Source: Ohtaekwangia sp966211525 (GTDB lineage Bacteria; Bacteroidota; Bacteroidia; Cytophagales; Cyclobacteriaceae). From it: a stretch of 64,000 nucleotides of DNA. The stretch spans positions 36,452 to 100,451 of the forward strand of contig CBIHOZ010000004.1 in assembly GCA_966211525.1 (NCBI GenBank). The letters are read 5' to 3'. The translations under genes were made by a program, and so were the position numbers. Below the pieces are notes generated by a model. The model saw only the letters and a list, made by a program, of their open reading frames with translations. It ran no database searches and was not told the DNA's origin. Every line of letters begins with the position of its first letter. The stretch's first letter is position 1. This document shows, in pieces, positions 1-8,230 of this stretch.

Positions 1-2331
1 AAATCCAAATTCTTTATCTAATGTAGTAGTCTCGATCACGAAACGCTTCGCCATATACTGCTTGCTTTCGCCATCGACATATACTGCCGAGATTACTTTT
101 TCAGCATTGAACTTTTCAACGTGTAAAGTCTTCTCCGGATCGAAACGATTGGTCAGTTCATAGTTCGTAATCTTGTACGAACCATTGCGATTGAAGGTAA
201 TGATCTTATCATCCACATCGAACTTACCGATATAGCGACCGCGCTTATCTTTATTCAGACGACCTGCATCTGCATCAAACCACAGATCAAGTTTACTCAA
301 CGTAGAACCACCTGCTTTGAGGAAATCAACCTTACGAACCGGGTACGGTGTAAGTATATTTCCCTTTGAGCTTCTGCCTTTTACTTCGAGTTCGGCAAAG
401 TCGTATGTAAAGACTTTTTTACGTGCTGTACTTGACTGCGACAGTTTCACTTCTACCTGTTCAGCTTCACCGTTCGGGTTACCGCTCACATATAGTATAC
501 GTGAATTCGGATTGCCTTGTGTGATATCATACTCCTTGTCGCGGGTTACGCCTGGCAGACTGAAACGTTTCGAGAAGCTCTTCCCCCCTTTTCCATCGGC
601 ATAGATCACGTTATATACCATGCGGTCGTCACCTTTCTTCCAGATGCCTACGTATAGTATATCCTTACCCATGAACACTTTCTCCTGGATACGCGATACT
701 CTTACCTTACCATCTTTGCGGACCACGATAACATCATCCAGGTCGGAGCAATCACAGATATACTCGTCTTTCTTCAAGCTATATCCCACAAAACCATCGG
801 CACGGTTTACATATAGCTTTTGATTGTTCGCGATAACTTCAACCGCAGTAACAGACTGGAAGCTCTTGATTTCAGTTTTACGTTCGCGGCCTTTACCATA
901 TTTCTCCAGCAATCTCTGGAAATACGATATAGCATATTCAACAAGATTCTTGAGATGATGCTCGGTTTCTTTCAGCTCTTTCTGAAGATCGCGCAACATC
1001 TCATCAGCCTTGAATGAGTCGAACTTCGAAATACGTTTGATGCGGATCTCCGTCAATCGTACTATATCATCGGTAGTGATCTCGCGATAGAATTTCTTTT
1101 TGTGTGGCTTAAGACCTTTATCGATTGTCTCAATTACTTCTTCCCAGCTTTCGGCTTCTTCAATGTCACGGTAGATACGGTTCTCAATGAAGATCTTCTC
1201 CAATGACGAGAACAATATCTTCTCCATCAACTCCTGGCGTTTGATCTCGAGTTCCTGTTTCAGCAACTGAACCGTTTGATCTGTATTATGCTTCAGGATC
1301 TGGTTAACCGGCATGAACTTCGGCTTGTCATCCACGATCACGCACGCGTTCGGGGAGATCGAGATCTCACAATCCGTAAAAGCATACAACGCATCAATGG
1401 CAACCTCCGGAGATTGTCCCGGTTGAAGCTGCAATTGAATCTCTATATTTTGAGCCGTGTTGTCAATTACCTGTTTTACTTTGATCTGCCCCTTCTCACT
1501 CGCTTTTACAATCGACTCCATCAGAGACGTTGTGGTGGTAGAGAACGGTATGTCGCGGATAACCAGCGTTTTCTTATCAAGCACTTCAATGCGCGCTCTT
1601 ACTTTGATCTTTCCACCGCGCATCCCCTGGTTATAGTCTGTAAAGTCAGCTATACCTCCGGTTGGGAAGTCAGGGTATATTTTAGGATTCTTTCCTTTCA
1701 AGACGTCGATCGATGCCTTGATGAGTTCTATAAAGTTGTGCGGAAGAATTTTAGTAGAAAGACCTACCGCGATCCCCTCCACTCCCTGCGATAACAACAG
1801 CGGGAATTTTACAGGAAGCGTAACCGGTTCTTTCTTACGACCATCATACGAAAGTTGCCATGTTGTAGTCTGCGGATTATATACTACATCGAGCGCGAAC
1901 TTGGAAAGACGTGCTTCTATATAACGCGGAGCTGCGGCACCATCCCCTGTGCGTACATCGCCCCAGTTACCCTGTGTTTCAATGAGCAGGTCTTTCTGCC
2001 CTATATTTACAATGGCTTCACCGATAGAAGCATCACCGTGCGGGTGATACTGCATGGTGTTACCAATCACGTTTGCTACTTTATTGAAACGGCCATCGTC
2101 CATTTCCTTCAGCGAATGCATGATCCTGCGCTGCACGGGTTTGAACCCGTCTTCGAGACGCGGAACTGCGCGTTCAAGAATTACATAGGATGCATAGTCC
2201 AGGAACCAACTCTGGTATAAACCATCAATCGCAACGGAGTGGATAACATCTTCTCCTCCACCGGCACCGTTGTTGTTTTCTTCGTTTGATTCGTTGTCCT
2301 CGTTTGCTTTCGGGTTTTCTTTCTTACTCAT
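1..2331 (-). CDS. parC: DNA topoisomerase IV subunit A (partial, 3' end outside window)
   Basis: This is the DNA-cleaving subunit of topoisomerase IV, which decatenates chromosomes with ParE. The ATG is at 2331 and 777 codons stay open to the window edge. After an Asn/Glu/Gly-rich leader of about 27 residues, the breakage-reunion domain shows the conserved QYHPHGD stretch near residues 94-100 and AAAPRYIEARL, whose Tyr137 is the expected catalytic tyrosine. A long coiled-coil region and the start of the C-terminal beta-pinwheel follow. The parE stop lies about 80 bases upstream, so the pair reads as one parE-parC operon. The neighbouring ParE and the overall sequence favour topoisomerase IV over gyrase. 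The identification is firm; only the C-terminus is missing. Confidence 0.95.
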   Translation of the reverse strand, partial: MSKKENPKANEDNESNEENNNGAGGGEDVIHSVAIDGLYQSWFLDYASYVILERAVPRLEDGFKPVQRRIMHSLKEMDDGRFNKVANVIGNTMQYHPHGDASIGEAIVNIGQKDLLIETQGNWGDVRTGDGAAAPRYIEARLSKFALDVVYNPQTTTWQLSYDGRKKEPVTLPVKFPLLLSQGVEGIAVGLSTKILPHNFIELIKASIDVLKGKNPKIYPDFPTGGIADFTDYNQGMRGGKIKVRARIEVLDKKTLVIRDIPFSTTTTSLMESIVKASEKGQIKVKQVIDNTAQNIEIQLQLQPGQSPEVAIDALYAFTDCEISISPNACVIVDDKPKFMPVNQILKHNTDQTVQLLKQELEIKRQELMEKILFSSLEKIFIENRIYRDIEEAESWEEVIETIDKGLKPHKKKFYREITTDDIVRLTEIRIKRISKFDSFKADEMLRDLQKELKETEHHLKNLVEYAISYFQRLLEKYGKGRERKTEIKSFQSVTAVEVIANNQKLYVNRADGFVGYSLKKDEYICDCSDLDDVIVVRKDGKVRVSRIQEKVFMGKDILYVGIWKKGDDRMVYNVIYADGKGGKSFSKRFSLPGVTRDKEYDITQGNPNSRILYVSGNPNGEAEQVEVKLSQSSTARKKVFTYDFAELEVKGRSSKGNILTPYPVRKVDFLKAGGSTLSKLDLWFDADAGRLNKDKRGRYIGKFDVDDKIITFNRNGSYKITNYELTNRFDPEKTLHVEKFNAEKVISAVYVDGESKQYMAKRFVIETTTLDKEFGF

Positions 2332-2414
2332 GACCGATTAAAAAATATAAACTTCAAAAATGCTGTTTGTCTTGTTTCAGGATTTTGCTTCACGCTATCC
2401 TGCATCTGTATATA

Positions 2415-4319
2415 CTAGGCTTCTACTTCCTCTTCTTCAGTCTTCTCGGCACTTGCTTCCACCTTGTCAAGTTCAATGCGCAGGTTTTCAATGATGAAGT
2501 CCTGGCGCGTTGGTGTGTTCTTGCCCATGTAGAATTCAAGTATCTTCTGCAGGTGACTGTCTTTATGAAGCAGCACCGGCTGGAGGCGAATGTTCTCTCC
2601 GATAAACTTACCGAACTCGTCTGGTGAAATCTCTCCCAAACCTTTGAAGCGTGTGATCTCCGGTTTAGCTCCAAGCTTTCTCATCGCAGCCTGTTTCTCT
2701 TCTTCGCTATAGCAGTATATAGTTTCCTTTTTATTCCGCACGCGGAAGAGTGGAGTTTCGAGTATAAATACGTGACCGGCTTTTACCAGGTCAGGGAAGA
2801 ACTGCAGGAAGAAAGTCATCAGCAGCAGACGAATGTGCATACCATCCACATCGGCATCGGTAGAGATGATCACTTTGTTATAGCGTAAGCCATCGAGGCC
2901 ATCCTCTATATTCAACGCGTGCTGCAGCAGGTTGAACTCTTCGTTCTCGTATACAACTTTCTTGGTAAGTCCGAAACAGTTCAACGGTTTACCACGAAGA
3001 CTGAATACAGCTTGTGTTTCAACATCGCGTGATTTTGTGATCGATCCACTCGCAGAGTCACCCTCGGTGATGAAGATCATACAATCTTGTCCTTTCGGAT
3101 TTTTCTCATCGAAGTGATAGCGGCAATCGCGGAGCTTACGGTTGTGCAGGTTCGCTTTCTTCGCGCGCTCGTTCGCTAGCTTTTTGATACCGGCAATTTC
3201 TTTACGCTCACGCTCGGATTGCTGAATGCGTTTCTTCAAAGCATCGGCTGCAATCGGATTGGTGTTCAGGTATATTTCAAGTTCCTTGGCAACGAAGTCA
3301 CCCACGAAACTCTTGATCGGCTGCCCTCCTTCCGGAGCCGTAGCCAGTGAACCTAATTTGGTTTTGGTCTGCGACTCGAACACAGGTTCCTGTACTCGAA
3401 TTGCTACTGCACCAATGATACTCGCGCGAATATCGGCTGCATCAAAATCGGTTTTATAAAATTCACGAACACCTTTTACCACGCCTTCGCGGAACGCTGC
3501 GAGGTGGGTACCTCCCTGCGTTGTGTTCTGACCGTTAACAAACGAGTAGTACTCTTCACCGTACTGGTTGCCGTGTGTCAGGGCTACTTCTATATCTTTA
3601 CCTTTCAGGTGAATGATCGGGTAACGCAGATCATCGGCATCCGACTTCTGTCTCAACAGGTCGAGCAAACCATCTTTCGAGAAAAACTTCTGTCCGTTAT
3701 AGTTGATGGTCAGACCGGCATTCAGGAACGCATAGTTCCACATCAGATCATCCAGGTACTCCGGAATGAAGTGATAGTTTTTGAACATCGTGTTATCCGG
3801 TTCGAACTCAACATATGTACCGTTCTTCTCATCACTCTTTGAAGGCTTCGGATCGTTAACCAGCACACCTTTCTTAAACTCCGCCAGTTTCTGCTGACCT
3901 TCACGGAAAGCCTGCACTTTAAAATAACTGGAGAGTGCGTTCACGGCTTTGGTACCGACACCGTTCAACCCTACTGACTTCTGGAATGCACCGGAGTCGT
4001 ACTTGGCACCCGTATTGATTTTAGAAACAACGTCAACCACCTTACCGAGTGGAATACCACGGCCGTAGTCGCGAACGGTAACTTTCGATTCGGTGATGTG
4101 CACATCGATATTTTTACCGTAGCCCATCATGTGTTCATCGATACAGTTATCGATCACTTCTTTTACAAGTACATATATACCATCGTCTTTTGACGACCCG
4201 TCACCAAGCTTACCGATGTACATACCTGGTCGCAGACGAATGTGCTCACGCCAGTCAAGCGACCTAATGCTGGATTCGTCATACGTGAACATAGAAGAGT
4301 CTTTCTCCGATTTTGCCAT
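2415..4319 (-). CDS. parE: DNA topoisomerase IV subunit B
   Basis: This is the ATPase subunit of topoisomerase IV (634 residues). The GHKL ATPase fold is visible as KEVIDN (residues 53-58), DYGRGIP (84-90) and GLNGVGTKAVN (118-128), with the QTK-loop lysine in SQTKTKLGS near 316-324. The TOPRIM domain has ITEGDSASG (417-425) and the metal-binding DADVD (488-492), and the RFKGLGE segment follows near the C-terminus. Length is normal for ParE and shorter than a typical gram-negative GyrB. The tail is very acidic (Glu-rich). It is followed by parC on the same strand. The ATG at 4319 is preceded by about 250 AT-rich bases with no recognised gene, where its promoter probably lies. Confidence 0.96.
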   Translation of the reverse strand: MAKSEKDSSMFTYDESSIRSLDWREHIRLRPGMYIGKLGDGSSKDDGIYVLVKEVIDNCIDEHMMGYGKNIDVHITESKVTVRDYGRGIPLGKVVDVVSKINTGAKYDSGAFQKSVGLNGVGTKAVNALSSYFKVQAFREGQQKLAEFKKGVLVNDPKPSKSDEKNGTYVEFEPDNTMFKNYHFIPEYLDDLMWNYAFLNAGLTINYNGQKFFSKDGLLDLLRQKSDADDLRYPIIHLKGKDIEVALTHGNQYGEEYYSFVNGQNTTQGGTHLAAFREGVVKGVREFYKTDFDAADIRASIIGAVAIRVQEPVFESQTKTKLGSLATAPEGGQPIKSFVGDFVAKELEIYLNTNPIAADALKKRIQQSERERKEIAGIKKLANERAKKANLHNRKLRDCRYHFDEKNPKGQDCMIFITEGDSASGSITKSRDVETQAVFSLRGKPLNCFGLTKKVVYENEEFNLLQHALNIEDGLDGLRYNKVIISTDADVDGMHIRLLLMTFFLQFFPDLVKAGHVFILETPLFRVRNKKETIYCYSEEEKQAAMRKLGAKPEITRFKGLGEISPDEFGKFIGENIRLQPVLLHKDSHLQKILEFYMGKNTPTRQDFIIENLRIELDKVEASAEKTEEEEVEA

Positions 4320-4570
4320 AGCACGAAATGGATTTAGTGTTCAGAAAATTGAAGACTAAAAAATTCAGTTTCAAAGTTTAAAAAATCTGCTGCGAGTTCA
4401 AGAACAGAAGTAGAAATAATCAGCTTCGTAAACCCTGCAAAAAATCTATACACATCTAATAAAATGAATTTTAAAGTCACTTCAATCAATTCAACAAAAA
4501 CTTTAACTATAAAAATGAATAAGATAAAAACCTTTAAATTCCTGATCTACAAAACTTAACAAGCAGTAAA

Positions 4571-5011
4571 TTAAACTGATTCGTTAGATGTTTTATTAGC
4601 GAATATCTTAACAAGCGGCCAGCTTACGGCCCACAAAACCATCAGCGCCACGCTACCATAAATCACAAAACCAATCCTGCTGAAATCAAAACGCTCGTCA
4701 CTATTATAGGCATTGACCAGGAATAATCCCACGACAAAAAAGAGATTCAGGGTAATAATCAAACCACAGAACCACGCTTTAAAAGATAAGTCGTTCTTAT
4801 AAACACTGCCGATGGCGTACACCATTGCGTTGGTAACAGTTAGTACTGCGAGCACAATGTAAAAGAAAACATCACGGCTGATCAGCACAGTTTCGATTCC
4901 ATCCTGCTGTACAATCACGTTCTCCGGCAGGTCTGCGTACACATATAATAATGCGCCGAGCACCCCGATCAACGAGAAAAACCACACCGCTCTGAAAATC
5001 TTAAACATCAT
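4571..5011 (-). CDS. Small four-helix inner-membrane protein, function unknown
   Basis: This 146-residue protein has about four hydrophobic segments separated by short charged loops, and a hydrophilic tail ending in NKTSNESV. No catalytic motif is visible. The reading frame extends to a TTG at 5032, but tandem ATG codons at 5011/5008 (MMFKIF) directly before the first membrane helix are the better start. It stands alone on the minus strand between parE and the divergent TPP-riboswitch transcript. It looks like a conserved small integral membrane protein, but I do not recognise the family. Confidence 0.7.
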   Translation of the reverse strand: MMFKIFRAVWFFSLIGVLGALLYVYADLPENVIVQQDGIETVLISRDVFFYIVLAVLTVTNAMVYAIGSVYKNDLSFKAWFCGLIITLNLFFVVGLFLVNAYNSDERFDFSRIGFVIYGSVALMVLWAVSWPLVKIFANKTSNESV

Positions 5012-5117
5012 GCCTTTCAAATTTGGCCGCAATTAACCACCATCATTTTTAACAAACAAAACACATTTTTAATTAAAACCTGTAGAACGGTGTGACATGA
5101 ATTTTAATCGCCAGGTC

Positions 5118-5148
5118 TTGCATCGTCCGGGTTTATCACGTTCCTTTG
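5118..5148 (+). promoter_or_regulatory. Candidate Bacteroidota promoter for the TPP-riboswitch transcript
   Basis: A TTG at 5118-5120 is followed after 20 bases by TTCCTTTG at 5141-5148. This matches the Bacteroidota housekeeping promoter (TTG at about -33, TAnnTTTG at about -7) with one mismatch. The predicted transcript would begin a few bases before the riboswitch P1 strand, which is the expected geometry. Assignment is by eye. Confidence 0.5.
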
Positions 5149-5156
5149 TCATCATA

Positions 5157-5240
5157 AGCGCATCGGGGTGCTGTGCATAACGGCTGAGATTATACCCGGG
5201 GAACCTGATCTGGTTAGTACCAGCGAAGGGAATGCACAGC
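5157..5240 (+). promoter_or_regulatory. TPP (thiamine pyrophosphate) riboswitch aptamer
   Basis: The diagnostic core is present in order: CGGGGTGC (5164-5171), CTGAGA (5184-5189), ATACCC (5192-5197), ACCTGATCTGG (5203-5213) and CCAGCGAAGGGA (5220-5231). P1 can form from GCAT (5160-5163) with ATGC (5232-5235). P2 forms from GGGGT with ACCC, and a short P3 from GCTGT with ACGGC. The first TGCACAG (5233-5239) is duplicated at 5255-5261, which could give an alternative partner for CTGTGCA (5171-5177). A terminator follows within 40 bases, so control is probably by transcription attenuation of the methyltransferase and the genes after it. Confidence 0.95.
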
Positions 5241-5274
5241 TTCGATTTCGTTTTTGCACAGGCATAAGATATTG

Positions 5275-5306
5275 AGCCGCATTCCTTTTTAGGTGCGGCT
5301 TTTTTG
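5275..5306 (+). terminator. Intrinsic terminator (riboswitch expression platform)
   Basis: AGCCGCA (5275-5281) pairs perfectly with TGCGGCT (5294-5300), and a run of T residues follows from 5300. It lies between the TPP aptamer and the ATG at 5330, so it is well placed to stop transcription when TPP is bound. Confidence 0.85.
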
Positions 5307-5329
5307 TTGGATTTTAAAACAAGCAAACA

Positions 5330-6031
5330 ATGTCTTTTAATCTCGTCACGCAAAATCTGAGATCTTGGCAGAACCGGAAAGAATGGTTCTTCAACCGCGA
5401 ACACACCGACACTTACGAGCTCTGGTACGAAGGGCGTTACAAAAGGGCCGAGATCTGGCAGAAGAAAATCATTGGCGGTCTTCTGGAGAACGATAAGCGC
5501 ATCAACACGTTGCTTGAGTTTGGCTGCGGTACCACACGCTTTACCCGCTGGTGGAAAGATATAGGTATAGATGCCACGGGCGGTGACCTCTCTCCTTTTA
5601 TGTTAGGACAAGGTGTGCAGTTGTTCAAGGGCGACTTGGTGCTGGCTGACTCACATCATATGCCCTTCAAAGACAACACGTTCGATGCCGTTGCCTTCAT
5701 TACCACTTTCGAATATTACAAAGATCCTGTTAAAGTTATTCGTGAAGCCGCACGCGTAGGCAAGCATGGTATAGTATTCGGCATGATGAACCGTAACTCA
5801 CCTAAAGTTGTGCGCAGAAGAGTACAGCAGCTCTTCGGTAAAAATCCATTTTATGTAACAGCTAACTTCTATACTCCCAGCACTTTAACTAAGGTGATCA
5901 AAGAAGCACTGCAAGGTGAAGAATATACCCTTGAATGGAACTGCACCGGCCTCCCCGAGTGGTTCCCTGTACAACAGTGGAAAGTACCCTACGGAGATTT
6001 CTTTGGCCTATATGTAAAGCTGAAACGATAA
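5330..6031 (+). CDS. Class I SAM-dependent methyltransferase under TPP-riboswitch control
   Basis: This 233-residue protein has the class I methyltransferase signature: LLEFGCGTTRFTRWW near residues 62-76 is the SAM-binding motif I. GGDLSPFML follows, then an acidic motif II/III region with FDAVAFITTFEYY near 117-130. It belongs to the UbiE/Methyltransf_11 group; the substrate cannot be read from sequence. The ATG at 5330 is 24 bases after the riboswitch terminator, making it the first gene of the TPP-controlled transcript, followed by an AIR-synthase-like gene and a ThiE-like gene. Co-regulation suggests that it modifies or salvages a thiamine-related compound, but that is inference from position only. 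Confidence 0.8.
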   Translation: MSFNLVTQNLRSWQNRKEWFFNREHTDTYELWYEGRYKRAEIWQKKIIGGLLENDKRINTLLEFGCGTTRFTRWWKDIGIDATGGDLSPFMLGQGVQLFKGDLVLADSHHMPFKDNTFDAVAFITTFEYYKDPVKVIREAARVGKHGIVFGMMNRNSPKVVRRRVQQLFGKNPFYVTANFYTPSTLTKVIKEALQGEEYTLEWNCTGLPEWFPVQQWKVPYGDFFGLYVKLKR

Positions 6032-6087
6032 AGTATATCTCCCTCAACATCAACATATCAACACCCCCACACATCAACACATCGAAC

Positions 6088-7146
6088 ATGGATTTCCCCG
6101 AGACCGGCAAAATTCAAAACTCATTCTTCAAGGAAAAGGTATTTCCATTCTGCGGAGCGGTACGAAGCGAAGTGGTGATCGGACCGGAGTATGGTGTGGA
6201 TGTATCGATCGTGAACCTGCCCAACGGACTGGCTATGGCCATGACGAGCGATCCCCTCTCCCTGATCCCCACGCTGGGTCTTCGTGAATCTGCCTGGTTA
6301 TCGGTGCAACTTATGGCTAACGATATGGCCACTACTGGTTTTGCTCCCCAGTATGCACAGTTCACCTTGAACCTTCCTGCAACGCTCGGGGTACACGACT
6401 TCGATCAATACTGGAAGTATATACATGAGTTCTGCGAGCGACTGGGCATCGCGATAACCGGTGGACATACGGGACGCTTTGAAGGCATAAACTCAACCAT
6501 TGCCGGAGGCGGCACCATGATCACGGTGGCTCCGGGCGAACAGATCATCACCAGCAAAGGCGCAGAAGCCGGAGATGTTTTAATCATGACGAAAGAATGC
6601 GCTTTGATCGCGACTTCAATTCTTGCGCTGAGCTTTCCTGAGACAGTGATAAAATCCTGTGGCTCTGATATTCAGGAGCAGGCAGCGAAACTGTTTTATG
6701 AAACCAGTGCTGTTGAGGCTGGCCTGGCAGCAGGTGAGTTTCACCGGCACACACATTCTGTTACCGCCATGCATGATGTGACAGAGGGCGGTATACTGGG
6801 CGCTATATATGAGATGGCCCACGCGTCCGGCTGTGGCGTTGTGATTAATGAGTCCGCTATACCCTTGGGTGAACCTCAGAAGAAGATTGGCGCTTTATTC
6901 AACATCGACCCGCTTTATTGTGTGGGCGCTGGCGCGATGATCATTACTGCGAAAGCTGACAAGGCATCGCTGCTGGTGGAGCACCTAGCTAAAAACAACG
7001 TGAAGGCTACTGTTATTGGTTCTGTAACAGCTCCATCTGAAGGACTCAAGATACATCGCAATCAGGACGTTATAGAACTTCAACACCCGGGAGCTGATCC
7101 TTACTGGAGCGCATTTTTTGAAGCTTTCGCAAAGGGATGGAAATAA
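6088..7146 (+). CDS. AIR-synthase/HypE-like ATP-binding protein (PurM/ThiL/SelD/HypE superfamily)
   Basis: The protein has 352 residues counted from the ATG at 6088; the frame is open farther upstream but only over the end of the methyltransferase. It shows the superfamily pattern: SDPLSLIP, then a VQLMANDMATTGFAP stretch, GGHTGR, and the C-terminal hallmark MHDVTEGGILGAIYEMA. The HypE C-terminal PRIC cysteine tail is absent, so it is not a hydrogenase carbamoyl-cyanide enzyme of the usual kind. Members phosphorylate or dehydrate small substrates using ATP, and ThiL (thiamine-monophosphate kinase) is one branch. Its place between a TPP riboswitch and a ThiE-like gene suggests a thiamine-related kinase or ATPase; the exact reaction is unknown. 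Confidence 0.8.
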   Translation: MDFPETGKIQNSFFKEKVFPFCGAVRSEVVIGPEYGVDVSIVNLPNGLAMAMTSDPLSLIPTLGLRESAWLSVQLMANDMATTGFAPQYAQFTLNLPATLGVHDFDQYWKYIHEFCERLGIAITGGHTGRFEGINSTIAGGGTMITVAPGEQIITSKGAEAGDVLIMTKECALIATSILALSFPETVIKSCGSDIQEQAAKLFYETSAVEAGLAAGEFHRHTHSVTAMHDVTEGGILGAIYEMAHASGCGVVINESAIPLGEPQKKIGALFNIDPLYCVGAGAMIITAKADKASLLVEHLAKNNVKATVIGSVTAPSEGLKIHRNQDVIELQHPGADPYWSAFFEAFAKGWK

Positions 7147-7158
7147 CCAACAAAGTAT

Positions 7159-7830
7159 ATGACTGTGAACGGCAAGCTATATACAGAAACGATCGAAGAC
7201 CTTCGCAGAAAGGTTAAGGGTGGCGTATACCTGGTGATCGATCCGCATGACGGTATCGAAAATGTTTTACCAAAAGTAAAAGCTGCATTGGCTGGTGGCG
7301 TGGATGTGCTGCAGATCTGGAATCACTGGCAGGAAGGTCAGGATCAAAAGGCTTTCATTGACAGCATCACTACCCTCGCGCACGCGGTTGACGTGCCGGT
7401 GCTTATGAACGAAGAATGGCACTGGCTTGAAACCACGATGATTGACGGTGTACACTTCGATACTATACCAACCGATTGGGATACTATGCGCAATACTATA
7501 ACGAGACCATTCCTGACAGGAATAACCTGTGGTAATGATGATGCTCGCATCGGGTGGGCTATACGCTTTGCTGACTACCTTTCGTTCTGCTCCATGTTCC
7601 CTTCTTCATCGGCTGGTGTTTGTGAAATTGTCCGACCGGAAGTTGTAGAGGAAACGAGGCGGCAGACCAACCTTCCGATCTTTGCGGCAGGGGGAATTAC
7701 TCCGGCATCAATCAATACTTTGCTGCCGTTGGGTATAAATGGCGTGGCGGTAATCTCGGCCATATTAAAAGCAGACGACCCGGCAAGCGCTGCGCACAAC
7801 TTCAAGGAAGCACTGACTCGCCTGCGATAA
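7159..7830 (+). CDS. Divergent thiamine-phosphate-synthase (ThiE/TenI) family protein
   Basis: This 223-residue TIM-barrel protein follows the AIR-synthase-like gene by 12 bases. Family landmarks are recognisable in order: VDVLQIWNHW where ThiE has a Gln-Leu-Arg-x-Lys stretch, PVLMNEEWHWLE where ThiE has a NDR-type motif, and DGVHFDT for the DGVHLGQ motif. LTGITCGND stands for GxSxH, ADYLSFCSMFPSS for the DYxxxGPxFxTxTK loop, and a well-kept AAGGITPASINTLLPLGINGVAV phosphate-binding end. Several residues that bind HMP-diphosphate and thiazole phosphate in classical ThiE (the Arg, the ND pair and the terminal TxTK lysine) are changed. The fold is secure, but the reaction may differ from thiamine-phosphate synthesis. 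Confidence 0.8.
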   Translation: MTVNGKLYTETIEDLRRKVKGGVYLVIDPHDGIENVLPKVKAALAGGVDVLQIWNHWQEGQDQKAFIDSITTLAHAVDVPVLMNEEWHWLETTMIDGVHFDTIPTDWDTMRNTITRPFLTGITCGNDDARIGWAIRFADYLSFCSMFPSSSAGVCEIVRPEVVEETRRQTNLPIFAAGGITPASINTLLPLGINGVAVISAILKADDPASAAHNFKEALTRLR

Positions 7831-7885
7831 AAATATATTTATCAGCTACTTATTATATCTGTTCAAACACAACAAATGAACTAAC

Positions 7886-8161
7886 ATGAAAACATCACTC
7901 CTTCAGAAACTGGCTTGTCCATTTGATAAAAAGGATCTCGACCTGAAGATCATCCGCCAGGAAGGCGACACTATATTAGAAGGTATTTTTACCTGTACCC
8001 ATTGCAAGCGCTACTACCCGATCATCTACGGTATACCGATCATGTCGCCTGATGAATATCGCGAGAAGTCGTTGGAACATCCGGTGCTGCATCGCTGGGG
8101 GTTGCAAATCGATAACGACTCCCAGACTTTTAAACTTCTTGCCGCTGGTCAGGAAATGTAA
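7886..8161 (+). CDS. Trm112-like small zinc-binding protein
   Basis: This 91-residue protein resembles the Trm112/YcaR family. It has KLACPFDKKDLDL near residues 8-20 and FTCTHCKRYYPIIYGIP near 36-51. Cys11, Cys37 and Cys40 are in place for a zinc site, while the position of the usual second cysteine of the first pair holds Asp. Family members stabilise partner methyltransferases, which is notable given the methyltransferase at the head of this gene run. The ATG at 7886 is 55 bases after the ThiE-like gene, so co-transcription is possible but unproven. Phosphoglucomutase starts 69 bases downstream. Confidence 0.8.
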   Translation: MKTSLLQKLACPFDKKDLDLKIIRQEGDTILEGIFTCTHCKRYYPIIYGIPIMSPDEYREKSLEHPVLHRWGLQIDNDSQTFKLLAAGQEM

Positions 8162-8230
8162 AAATGAGTGTGGAAACACATCGCGTCTGTAAAAACTTAT
8201 GATAAATTTACGGCCTTACTAAAAAAGATC

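Noticed and set aside
5069..5404. Open frame of 111 codons on the minus strand across the TPP riboswitch
   Set aside because: It runs through the riboswitch, terminator and start of the methyltransferase, and its translation has no family character.
6032..6087. CAACA/ACATC-rich spacer before the AIR-synthase-like gene as a regulatory repeat
   Set aside because: The short words are irregular, form no stable hairpin that I can see, and are not shared clearly with other spacers.
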